In this document: positions 8,196-15,968 of the stretch, one piece after another
Position numbering within the stretch: position 1 is the first letter of the stretch
Layout: each line of letters starts with the position of its first letter
DNA from: a virus
DNA length: 24,505 bases
Virus record (IMG/VR): IMGVR_UViG_3300049893_000558
Coordinates: 1-24,505 of that record
Strand: one strand, 5' to 3'
Made by a program: the position numbers and the translations under genes
Notes under the pieces: model-generated
The model's database searches: none
What the model saw: the letters and a program-made list of their open reading frames with translations, nothing else
What the model was told of the DNA's origin: nothing

Positions 8196-9476
8196 TCAAG
8201 CCTCCTCTATTTCGATATCACCACGAGCGCCTATAAGTACCGTTTTCACCGGATCATCCGTCCATACTCGATAAACCCTATCCCTACTCATACCCAAACG
8301 CCTTGCTATTGCTCTCACTGTATATTCACCTGTTTTGCCTATACTCATAGGGATATTACCGCCAAAGGTACGGCCGCCATCATTGCTTATCTGTAAATTA
8401 AGTTTAGGCGAGCTCCCTTGTCCACTACTTAAACCTACGCCGCGCTCCACGTCAAGTTCAAAGGTATGGAAGTATAGTCTTTTCCGGTCTTGTCGTATGT
8501 GTGGGCCTGTCCTAACTCTTCGAATGAGAGAACTATTGTCTGTGTAGGTGTCAAGATCCAACTCATATAAGTTTGAATTCTGATAGTCTGAAACATAGTT
8601 TTTACCTTTCCAGAATACGTGACAAGAGCCTCTATGCCTATCCATTGTCCCGGTTTTAGTGTTCCAAAAGCCTCTTTCATGCCATATTTGCGTTTTCATA
8701 TCATAAACAAGAGTTCTATTGCCTGAAGGGAACGTTAACACATAGAAAAAATGGCCTTCATCTTGATAACAATAAGCTTCTGCATCTTCAATAGTTGAGG
8801 TCTTAGAAATTTGTCCGATGATATACTCAATGGCGTGAGTACTTATTCTTTGTGGTATATACCCCGATGCACTCCATACAATGCCATTCCCTTGTAAGCT
8901 ACTCCCTAGCCACATGATCGTATTTCCCATTGTAGCAACCGACCATTGCGCAGCGCAGCCTATGTCTAGGAAGCCACTATTAACACGCTGAAATTGGCTA
9001 TCAGAGTTACCAGTATCATACCATACTTCAGTTGTTTTCTTGCCGAATAGCCATAGTTCGTTGTTTATCTTGCCAGCGCTAACGATATTATCTGGTGAAC
9101 CTTCGGCAGTAGCAAAATTCAAAGGATCCCAACTTAAGCCATTCCGCAAATCTGACCAATGAAAACGTCCTGTATTAGCTTCTGTTATTACAAAGAAGCC
9201 GTCTAGCATTACCGTGTGATTGCTTGATACTATTCCGTCAGAAACAACCTTCTCAAGCACATTAGTAGCAAGCGTGTAAATCCAAGCATCAGTACCGTCA
9301 ACAAGTAGTAGTTGTGTTTCGTTCTCTGCTATTGAGCAACGGCCTACAGAAGTATTTATACTGCCACGAAGCAAGGACGAACCGTCTTCGAATATCTCGT
9401 ATAAACCGCTTCCAATTACAGCGAACAGCCTATCAAAAGCGGTGGAGTATAGCGTTCTGTAGTTTCCGTATGCCAT
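8196..9476 (-). CDS. Tail hub gp10-like, C-terminal piece (426 aa, split gene)
   Basis: This is the body of a P22 gp10-type packaged-DNA-stabilisation / tail-hub protein. Family features are LFAVIGSGLYEI, ENETQLLLVDGTDAWIY, LDGFFVITEANTGRF, NNELWLFGKKTTEVWYDTG, GCAAQWSVATMGNTIMWLG, PQRISTHAIEYII, EGHFFYVLTFPSGNRTLVYD and WHERGFW, in the usual order. The N-terminal strand region (GxYxGRS, NxYPE, YPTPGL) is missing here and is encoded at 14318-14491. In P22, six gp10 copies bind gp4 and hold the tailspikes and needle. The piece has its own good ribosome site. It is followed one base later by the first ejection-type gene. It looks intact from its start, so it may assemble with the 57-residue piece. 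Confidence 0.88.
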   Translation of the reverse strand: MAYGNYRTLYSTAFDRLFAVIGSGLYEIFEDGSSLLRGSINTSVGRCSIAENETQLLLVDGTDAWIYTLATNVLEKVVSDGIVSSNHTVMLDGFFVITEANTGRFHWSDLRNGLSWDPLNFATAEGSPDNIVSAGKINNELWLFGKKTTEVWYDTGNSDSQFQRVNSGFLDIGCAAQWSVATMGNTIMWLGSSLQGNGIVWSASGYIPQRISTHAIEYIIGQISKTSTIEDAEAYCYQDEGHFFYVLTFPSGNRTLVYDMKTQIWHERGFWNTKTGTMDRHRGSCHVFWKGKNYVSDYQNSNLYELDLDTYTDNSSLIRRVRTGPHIRQDRKRLYFHTFELDVERGVGLSSGQGSSPKLNLQISNDGGRTFGGNIPMSIGKTGEYTVRAIARRLGMSRDRVYRVWTDDPVKTVLIGARGDIEIEEA

Positions 9477-9482
9477 TATTAA

Positions 9483-9487
9483 TCCTT
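9483..9487 (-). promoter_or_regulatory. Ribosome binding site for the gp10 C-terminal piece
   Basis: AAGGA lies 6 bases before the ATG at 9476. An in-frame TAA just upstream (TAT-TAA-GGA) shows that the piece cannot be read through from the gene before it. It supports independent translation of the C-terminal piece. Confidence 0.65.
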
Positions 9488-9498
9488 AATATAATACA

Positions 9499-10161
9499 TT
9501 AAACATAAAAATTAGGTGCCTTTTGCTTTGTAGGCATATTATTGCTTTGATAATGCAAGTCTGATCGATGAACCCAAATACCAGTGCCACCTCCTACCGT
9601 TGTGCCGCCTGTTATGGTTGGTAACCCGGTCAATGTCAATGTTGCTATAATTAGGCCGTCAACTTCTATTAATGCCCTATCAAATAATGTTGCACTTCCA
9701 CCATCTGAAGTTAAAGCCACCTCTGTAATCATATGATACCATCTTGGCGTTGTAGCTATATTAACGGTACTATATGTGATAGTTTGTGTTTTTGTTGTTG
9801 GAAAAGCCGCTTGATTATGCCCTTTCACAAGAGTGCATTCATGAGTAAGTGTCAAACCCCCACTTATTGCCGTACCATCATGAGACCAGTGGATATGCAC
9901 GTACATATCAGTACCAGGAACATAATCATGAGGTATATGGCCCCTTAAATCCATTTTGTCGTTACTTCCAATAGTTTGGTAGAAATGAGATCTAACACCA
10001 CCGAGGAAAGTGGTTATCTGAGGGGCATCAGTTCCGGCAGGGTCAGGGAACTCCATATATTCAAGATCACGCCACCCAAATGTTGGAGCATCGGTATCTA
10101 TTTTTATTCCTTTACCGCTTGTCTTTGGCAGAATTAAGTCGTCATAAATTTTCTGTGCCAT
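9499..10161 (-). CDS. Predicted beta-rich virion protein of unknown role (220 aa)
   Basis: This is a 220-residue protein starting 10 bases after the tailspike-like gene with AAGGCGG before the ATG. It is rich in beta-forming residues, Thr and Gly. The most distinct segment is HIPHDYVPGTDMYVHIHWSH (about residues 75-94), which I associate with uncharacterised phage structural proteins with a jelly-roll-like fold. The C-terminal part has a Gly/Thr run (ITGGTTVGGGTGIW) before a surface-type end. It has no signal peptide and no membrane helix. It is the last gene before the gp10 C-terminal piece, 22 bases away. A tail or receptor-binding accessory role is inferred only from place and composition. 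Confidence 0.55.
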   Translation of the reverse strand: MAQKIYDDLILPKTSGKGIKIDTDAPTFGWRDLEYMEFPDPAGTDAPQITTFLGGVRSHFYQTIGSNDKMDLRGHIPHDYVPGTDMYVHIHWSHDGTAISGGLTLTHECTLVKGHNQAAFPTTKTQTITYSTVNIATTPRWYHMITEVALTSDGGSATLFDRALIEVDGLIIATLTLTGLPTITGGTTVGGGTGIWVHRSDLHYQSNNMPTKQKAPNFYV

Positions 10162-10171
10162 GTAAACCGCC

Positions 10172-12583
10172 TTAAGGTGTTATTGTATGCTTATTTATCC
10201 ACGTCCCCGATTCATTCCTCTGAAATTTAAGAGAGTCAACGTCACGACCTATTCGCCAAGTACCGGAAGTTGCGGAGTCGCCGAGGTAAAAGAATTTTGT
10301 TGAAGGAATGGTTATTTTGTCGCCAGTGGTGATTGATTTAGCAACTCCCACCCCACCACTTACGACAAGAGCGCCTGTTGTGGAAGAAGATGATTCGTTA
10401 GGAGTACCTATTTTAATTATCCCTGCCGAATCCATTTTTAAACCTTTTGTAGTGTCTCCACCTCTGTTTATGTTAAATGACGTATTTGCACCATCATTTA
10501 AAAAATACATTCTAGAAGTTCCACCATATGCCACCCCGCCTTTTTTACCTCTCATAGTTATACCGGTTGATGATCCAGTATCCAAAACCAAATCAATAGT
10601 ACCTGCATCAGCACTAGTTTTATTTGTAAAAGTAGTACTAAATTTAATGTCTCCGCTAGAAGTAATATGAGTAGTAAAAACTGAATCAAAACTTTTATTA
10701 TATAACTTATAGCCCTTCCAATGGCCGCCATTATGAAAAAATATTGCCATCTCATTTTCACCAAGCACTAAATCTTTACTGTCTGACATATTTATTCTGT
10801 TTGCAGAAATAGAAGAAGAACTATTATGTTTAAAAGTTATCTTATATGCGCTTTCCATTGTTACAAGCAAAAATCTCCCGTTAACCCCACCAGACATCCC
10901 TGTAATGTTGTAGTTCCCATTTGTTACAAGTCGCCTATTTGTACCATCACCAATGGCATAATCGTTTTGATTACTCGTTATGGTTGTATTTGTTCTTGAT
11001 TGATATATAATACTCCCGTTACTAACCGTAAATTTAGAGTTCCCTGCGGTATCAACTTGATCAAATATTGGATATGTTCCCAATATTCTATACGTCCCAC
11101 TATCAATATCATGTATTAAACCACGTTGATTTCTCGGCCCTGAAAATTTAAATCTTCTATCTCCTATTGCAGAGTCATCTGCAAACAAAACGTTTGTAGC
11201 CGATAGATAAATTTTACTAGAAGCCCCACACAATACAGAACCCCCAAGCCTAGCATTCACAATTGCGAATGGCCCGTTAAATGAATTGTGTTCTATAACA
11301 TTTATACCGGTTACAGTATCAGCCTCATACCCATATTGTCGTTGAGTAACGTTGCTAATCATTGATGGAGCCGCCACTGTAGCCGGTGCCCTATATACTA
11401 ATTTTCTGTCCTCTGATCTCCACCCATTAATTATAAGTTGGTCTTGCGAATATATTGCAAAATCAGTCCAACAAATATTATTTGGGCACACCGCGCTATC
11501 TGCGCCATAACTACCAGAACGGGTGCTAACCATTCCCATAATATTTATTCCACCAGCAATTTGCCTAATATGGTTTTTATGTGCCCTAATAGTTGGGGGG
11601 TCGATATACATACTTGTGATATTTAAAAACTCTAAATTCTGCGCGTTGACATGAATCGCAGTTGTATTAGCGTATGGTAATCCACCATAAAATTTTAAAG
11701 TTGATGCTTCTATATTTTCAAATTGTGCATCGTTAGAAACATCCGTTGAGTCACCTATAACCCACCCTTTTTTGCGATACCCAAAGAAAGTAATATCCTT
11801 AAATATCCCACCCTTTGAATTTAGGCTAGGAGCCCTAGCCCCTTTTTGGTAAATACAATATCCAGCGGAGTCGTTTGCATTTAGATAAACGCTATAGATG
11901 TCGCAGCTAAAACCAAGAGTGTCAATAAAGATTACAGATTTTGAATTATTAGCAGCGCCAACATACTTTATTTGAGTAGCCGACATCGAATCGCCAAGGC
12001 CATTTGGGTTTTTGCCTTTTTCGCCTCTTATGGTTGTGCCTCGTTCATTTACATATATAGCATCACTTATTCTGTAAATACCTCTATCTAATTTAACGGT
12101 AACACCATTAACATAGTTTAGCCCTGGATAGCTAATACTAAGGAAAAATAAAGCGCTAGAATTAATAGCTGAATTGATCGCCCTAGTATCATCAAGTAAA
12201 TCGTTAGGATACCCACCCCACCACTCAGGCCTCACCTCACTCACAGCACCGGGGGCAAAGATAACTGTGATGGACGTGTCAAAAATAAAGTTGTTGGGGA
12301 AATTCCAATTTCCAGCAAAATAAACGGTATCTTGTGCCGAGCCATTCACGCCCTTAAAGTACGAGTTACCAATAAGCGTACCCTTAAACGTTGCTGGTAT
12401 TGTCAACTTACCACTAACAGCCAACACGCTATTATTATAAAAAGGGGCATAAGAAGTAGCGCCAACCTCTGCCACACGTTGATTGAAATTTGTATAAGTG
12501 CTAGTTGTAGTAGTGGAAACTTGTTTTACATCAACTGCCCCAACAATAGAAAACATTGAAAGTATTAAAAGTAGTTGTTTCAT
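10172..12583 (-). CDS. Tailspike-like beta-helix protein with a signal peptide
   Basis: This 803-residue protein overlaps the previous stop in ATGA, which fixes the first Met. That Met begins a Sec-like signal sequence, MKQLLLILSMFSIVGA, with predicted cleavage near residue 16. A pectate-lyase-3-like region starts at RPEWWGGYPNDLLDDTRAIN (118-137), followed by beta-helix turns to about 480. A later region (about 540-640) resembles a module in the 632-residue tail fibre. Near the end, TTGALVVSGGVGVAKSI (735-751) is a motif of phage fibre and collar proteins. The content says virion spike; the signal peptide says export. Either it is secreted from the infected cell or the hydrophobic start has another use. 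AAGGCGG for the next gene lies at its end. Confidence 0.75.
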   Translation of the reverse strand: MKQLLLILSMFSIVGAVDVKQVSTTTTSTYTNFNQRVAEVGATSYAPFYNNSVLAVSGKLTIPATFKGTLIGNSYFKGVNGSAQDTVYFAGNWNFPNNFIFDTSITVIFAPGAVSEVRPEWWGGYPNDLLDDTRAINSAINSSALFFLSISYPGLNYVNGVTVKLDRGIYRISDAIYVNERGTTIRGEKGKNPNGLGDSMSATQIKYVGAANNSKSVIFIDTLGFSCDIYSVYLNANDSAGYCIYQKGARAPSLNSKGGIFKDITFFGYRKKGWVIGDSTDVSNDAQFENIEASTLKFYGGLPYANTTAIHVNAQNLEFLNITSMYIDPPTIRAHKNHIRQIAGGINIMGMVSTRSGSYGADSAVCPNNICWTDFAIYSQDQLIINGWRSEDRKLVYRAPATVAAPSMISNVTQRQYGYEADTVTGINVIEHNSFNGPFAIVNARLGGSVLCGASSKIYLSATNVLFADDSAIGDRRFKFSGPRNQRGLIHDIDSGTYRILGTYPIFDQVDTAGNSKFTVSNGSIIYQSRTNTTITSNQNDYAIGDGTNRRLVTNGNYNITGMSGGVNGRFLLVTMESAYKITFKHNSSSSISANRINMSDSKDLVLGENEMAIFFHNGGHWKGYKLYNKSFDSVFTTHITSSGDIKFSTTFTNKTSADAGTIDLVLDTGSSTGITMRGKKGGVAYGGTSRMYFLNDGANTSFNINRGGDTTKGLKMDSAGIIKIGTPNESSSSTTGALVVSGGVGVAKSITTGDKITIPSTKFFYLGDSATSGTWRIGRDVDSLKFQRNESGTWINKHTITP

Positions 12584-14316
12584 GATAGTATTACTTCCCC
12601 TTCCGGGATAATTATTTCCCCATCTTCAAAATAGATTTCGCTCTCAGATTGTGGTATTATTTCATAGATGCAAACAGGATATCTACTTACAGAATCCGCG
12701 ACTCGATTGTCTAAACTAACAGCCGTTAATTGTACGTATGTCCAACGGCCTGAAATTGTGCCATTAAAGCCGTCAACAGGTATTACACCGGTACTTGTCA
12801 TCCAATCGGCGCGTGTTTTCAAGTTGTATTTGTGAGAAACTTCACGGTTTATAGTCTTAAGTGTTGCACCGTCTCCAAAATCCCATAAATAATACTTGAT
12901 TTTCTCATTAGCAGGAACTATAAACTTTACTCTTACCCAGTTAATATCATCGGATTTGCCGATATTCACATAAGGCCAACCTTCGACAACTACTCCATAA
13001 TCCTCATAAAACGTATTGCCTTTTTCGGTCAATAGATGATGATTTACACTGCCAATTTTCATTCTAAATGGGTATACAGTTTTATCTTTTGTAGGGATAT
13101 CGACTCCAAGGATGTTTATATAGTTAGATTTGGAAACCGTACCGCTATGGCCGTCACCATCGTTTACCGTTAGGGATATAGATTTTTGCCCTGGTATCGT
13201 ATACGCTTGTGTAGGGTTCTCATCTGTAGAAGTTAAGCTATCCCCAAGGCTCCAAGAGTAACTATAGTTTGAAGTCGTTATCCCTTGAAAGTAAAAGTCA
13301 ACAGGTTTGGTAACTTTTGTTTCTCTTGGGTCGGTTGCAAAGTCAAAACGGTTGTCTGGTTCGTGCGCACCAATAGAAACAAGCCCAAATTGGTTAGGGC
13401 GAGGCAATCCGTTAATATCAGTAGTATTACTTATTGATGTAGTCCCTACACCGTAAAGATCGGAGCCGTCAACTGTGATGTCAAAATAATCGCTTCTATA
13501 AGGGTTGTCTACTTGGACGAAATCATCAACGGTAATACCTGTAATATTATCAGTCCCAAAAGTTAAAGAACTATCGCTATCGGCACAATTAGAGACATCA
13601 AAAAATAATGTAGAAGCGGCAGGGAAACCAAAACAAGTAAACCCGCCAGTTGATCCAAAAGAAACAACGTTTTTTAATGTCGCGAACCCATCATAATCAT
13701 GAACGAATATTACGCCTGTTCCGGTAGAATTTATTGAGATATTTTCTAATATCTTTGACCTAACCGAAGTACTAGGGTCTAGACCTATATAATGCGAAGA
13801 TAATGCGAAGTATAACGGGTAAGAAGCTGGAGATCCTGCAAAAATTAAATTGTACAGGTTTACATTAACCCACCCTGTTGCGGATATGCTAAGGCCGATG
13901 CCTAAAGAATTTTTAAACTTACAATTATAAATATTTATTATTTGACCGTTTTGCTGTTCATACATATGACCAGAAGAAAAACCTACTAAATACCCAGAAA
14001 TATCTCCGCTAAATATCAAACCACTTATACTTATAGTGCCCTTCCATTGAGTATAAGGCGAGCCTGTTAAATAATCTTTATAGATATTAAACAAGATACC
14101 ATTTACACAATCAACAGAACCGCCAACCGACGAGGAAATAGACAGTGTATGACCATCTAACTGTAGAGTACCAGAACACGATGTATTATTAGTAACGTCA
14201 GAAATAATGTCCCAATTGTAATCATCCGATAATACTCCCAAAGCCACCAAAGCATTATAGGCGGCTCCTAGATCAGAGTAATCACCACCTGTGCCTATTG
14301 TCTTTGTTATAGTCAT
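12580..14316 (-). CDS. Beta-helix protein with two PKD-type domains
   Basis: This 578-residue protein is the first gene of the block between the gp10 halves, starting one base after the N-piece stop (TAA-A-ATG), so it probably depends on reinitiation. Residues 1-320 look like a right-handed beta-helix: an N-terminal TIGTGGDYSDLGAAYNAL, repeated NI-N and short-strand turns, and an end cap reading INGLPRP then SIGAHE (315-319), as in secreted bacterial beta-helix proteins. Residues of about 330-403 form a PKD domain (YSWSLGDS, then LTVNDGDGHSG). A second PKD-like domain spans about 440-550 with WDFGDG at 478-483. There is no signal peptide. It is probably a receptor- or polysaccharide-binding virion protein; enzyme activity is not evident. 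Confidence 0.7.
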   Translation of the reverse strand: MTITKTIGTGGDYSDLGAAYNALVALGVLSDDYNWDIISDVTNNTSCSGTLQLDGHTLSISSSVGGSVDCVNGILFNIYKDYLTGSPYTQWKGTISISGLIFSGDISGYLVGFSSGHMYEQQNGQIINIYNCKFKNSLGIGLSISATGWVNVNLYNLIFAGSPASYPLYFALSSHYIGLDPSTSVRSKILENISINSTGTGVIFVHDYDGFATLKNVVSFGSTGGFTCFGFPAASTLFFDVSNCADSDSSLTFGTDNITGITVDDFVQVDNPYRSDYFDITVDGSDLYGVGTTSISNTTDINGLPRPNQFGLVSIGAHEPDNRFDFATDPRETKVTKPVDFYFQGITTSNYSYSWSLGDSLTSTDENPTQAYTIPGQKSISLTVNDGDGHSGTVSKSNYINILGVDIPTKDKTVYPFRMKIGSVNHHLLTEKGNTFYEDYGVVVEGWPYVNIGKSDDINWVRVKFIVPANEKIKYYLWDFGDGATLKTINREVSHKYNLKTRADWMTSTGVIPVDGFNGTISGRWTYVQLTAVSLDNRVADSVSRYPVCIYEIIPQSESEIYFEDGEIIIPEGEVILS

Positions 14317-14317
14317 T

Positions 14318-14491
14318 TTATACCGTTGTAAACAGTTTTAGACCGGGAGTAGGGTATAAGGTCATCCTTACCTCTTTGCCTTCGTTCCCTGTAGGCTCTT
14401 CACTTATTTCAGGATACCAATTCACAGTTTCTTGACCATCATCGGCTATTGAGCGACCATTATAAGAACCACCAAGGAAATTTACAAACAT
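14318..14491 (-). CDS. Tail hub gp10-like, N-terminal piece (57 aa, split gene)
   Basis: This is a 57-residue frame starting 2 bases after the gp4-like stop. It has the N-terminal signature of P22 gp10-type packaged-DNA-stabilisation proteins: FLGGSYNGRSIADDGQ, then ETVNWYPEI, then LYPTPGLKLFTTV. In the full-length family this is followed by a gPvRgLY stretch and the beta-propeller. Here a TAA stop comes directly after FTTV. The missing remainder is found 4.8 kb downstream at 8196-9476, starting GNYRTLYST. The two pieces together (483 residues) match the usual gp10 length of about 470-480 (P22: 472). The frame has its own ribosome site, so it may be made as a separate chain that completes the hub. 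It could otherwise be a dead remnant. Confidence 0.8.
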   Translation of the reverse strand: MFVNFLGGSYNGRSIADDGQETVNWYPEISEEPTGNEGKEVRMTLYPTPGLKLFTTV

Positions 14492-14493
14492 AA

Positions 14494-15228
14494 TCAATAC
14501 CCTCGATAAATATTAAAAGCCCCACTTCCTTGATTGCTACCAAGCAAAGCAGAGTCTATTGTGGACACATATTTAGGTTGATTAACTGTTTTAATCTCTC
14601 TGATAAACTCTTTGCATCTATCATAAATCTGAGAACCTCGAACTACCGAACCAGATTTACCAAGCATAGGAGCCAAGTCAATAGCTAATTGGTACATTAA
14701 GGCGTTCTCGTAATCAATAGGTATCTCATTCTCGTCAATAAGCGAGCTAAACTGTGCAAGCTGCATCCATACGCTCAAATGGATCTCTAAATCCACGCTT
14801 TGAACCGGGAACATATAGATACTGGCAAGTGGTAACGTAGGCTCATAGTAGAAATTAGTGGGGTAATTTACAAGAGTATTTTTAATCGTGAACTCTTGGT
14901 ATCGGTTGTTATCCATTTGCACAACAGGATAATCAACAGGATTTGTCGTGCCAGGAACACGCACAAAACACTTCTCAATCCTCAAGGGGCGATCAATGTC
15001 TATATCCCCACCGTCGCCTATAGTGTGAGGATTCTGGCCTGCGTTAAGCGTTCCTACAACGTTTTTGACGGCATACAACATTAATCTATTGGTGTTCCAA
15101 CTACTAACTATTCTATTTAGCGCCTTGAAAGCATCGTCTTGCAATTCTGCGTCTGGGACTTCTCCAGGCGACAGCACGTTTAAGAGCTTTAACGCTCCTT
15201 TGATCATATCAAGCGCAGAACTAGCCAT
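14494..15228 (-). CDS. Head-tail adaptor, P22 gp4-like
   Basis: This is a 244-residue protein directly abutting the glycosyltransferase stop (TAAATG). Features of the P22 gp4 / tail accessory factor family are ALDMIKGALKLLNVLSPGE at the N-terminus, the DAFKALNRIVSSWNTNRLML segment at about 31-50, and IPIDYENALMYQLAIDLAP near 165-183. In P22, twelve copies bind under the portal to close the head and accept the gp10 hub. It is longer than P22 gp4 (166), mainly from a middle beta region. The next gene downstream is the gp10 N-terminal piece, just as gp10 follows gp4 in P22. Confidence 0.82.
   Translation of the reverse strand: MASSALDMIKGALKLLNVLSPGEVPDAELQDDAFKALNRIVSSWNTNRLMLYAVKNVVGTLNAGQNPHTIGDGGDIDIDRPLRIEKCFVRVPGTTNPVDYPVVQMDNNRYQEFTIKNTLVNYPTNFYYEPTLPLASIYMFPVQSVDLEIHLSVWMQLAQFSSLIDENEIPIDYENALMYQLAIDLAPMLGKSGSVVRGSQIYDRCKEFIREIKTVNQPKYVSTIDSALLGSNQGSGAFNIYRGY
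14500..14504 (-). promoter_or_regulatory. Ribosome binding site for the gp10 N-terminal piece
   Basis: GAGGG lies 8 bases before the ATG at 14491, inside the end of the gp4-like gene. It supports real translation of the 57-residue piece. Confidence 0.6.
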
Positions 15229-15957
15229 TTAAGCCGCCTTTTGTGAATCAAACTTTTTTAATTCTGTCTCTACAGTACCACCTGCCCGCAAATAATCTGA
15301 TAATCTACCTGTTTTATTAAGTTGCCCAATGTGACAGCATCCTATTGTAGGCTCACACCAATTTATAATGCCTACACGCTTGGAAATCTCACAGAAATAC
15401 ACATCTTCACCAAACCATCGGTTGTCGCCTTCATCTTCAAACAATAAGCCTGTTCGGAAAAACTGTAGTTCCCCTTTTGCATCCACATTTTTAGGGTATT
15501 TCTCTTTAAGAGTAGCAAAAACACTACGATTTATCCTTAAAAGACCTGTAGGAACAAACTTGCAATCAATTATGCCTAGTTCTTTATTCCCTGCGAACTC
15601 TAAATTTTCGTGAACGTGAACAGCTATTGGAAATCCGTCTTTGTCTTGGCTTCGATACGGGTAAGCAGCACCAATTATTTGAACGGGTTTAGTCATTAGC
15701 TTAAGCATCGCGTCTGAATCGAAAGACAAATCATTGTCAACGAATATTAAGTCAGTGCAATCACTAGCGAGAAACGTCTTTACAATGTGGTTTCTAGTTT
15801 GGTCTAAGTAACAATCTCCCATTTGAGCGTTTAGAGAGACTTCAAAACCATTAGCTTCTAGATTTTTAATGTTATTGAGAATAGACATCATACCGAGAAC
15901 ATAAATTTTTTGATCGTAAGCGGTTAAGCCGATAAAAACTTTACGCTTTTTTGACAT
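15229..15957 (-). CDS. Glycosyltransferase-like protein (GT-A type)
   Basis: This is a 242-residue protein with a GT-A-like layout. It has an N-terminal strand VFIGLTAYDQ, DQTRNHIVKTFLAS near 52-65, a DxD-type metal and nucleotide-sugar motif in IFVDNDLSF (D74-D76), IIGAAYPYR near 94-102, WFGEDVYFC near 181-189 as the likely catalytic acidic region, and a late HIG (209-211). Such enzymes move a sugar from a nucleotide donor to an acceptor. No signal peptide or membrane segment is seen. Sitting between head genes and the tail adaptor and paired with a methyltransferase, it may decorate virion proteins or modify DNA. The acceptor cannot be read from sequence. The AAAAGGGG site before the ATG is good. 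Confidence 0.72.
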   Translation of the reverse strand: MSKKRKVFIGLTAYDQKIYVLGMMSILNNIKNLEANGFEVSLNAQMGDCYLDQTRNHIVKTFLASDCTDLIFVDNDLSFDSDAMLKLMTKPVQIIGAAYPYRSQDKDGFPIAVHVHENLEFAGNKELGIIDCKFVPTGLLRINRSVFATLKEKYPKNVDAKGELQFFRTGLLFEDEGDNRWFGEDVYFCEISKRVGIINWCEPTIGCCHIGQLNKTGRLSDYLRAGGTVETELKKFDSQKAA

Positions 15958-15968
15958 TTAAACCCCTT

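Noticed and set aside
9477-14317. A group I or II intron or an intein interrupting the gp10 gene
   Set aside because: The interval is filled by three genes with gaps of at most 22 bases, leaving no room for an intron core outside coding sequence. No homing endonuclease or reverse transcriptase motif is seen. The N-piece ends in a stop and the C-piece has its own ribosome site, which does not fit an intein. No obvious direct repeats flank the insert by eye.
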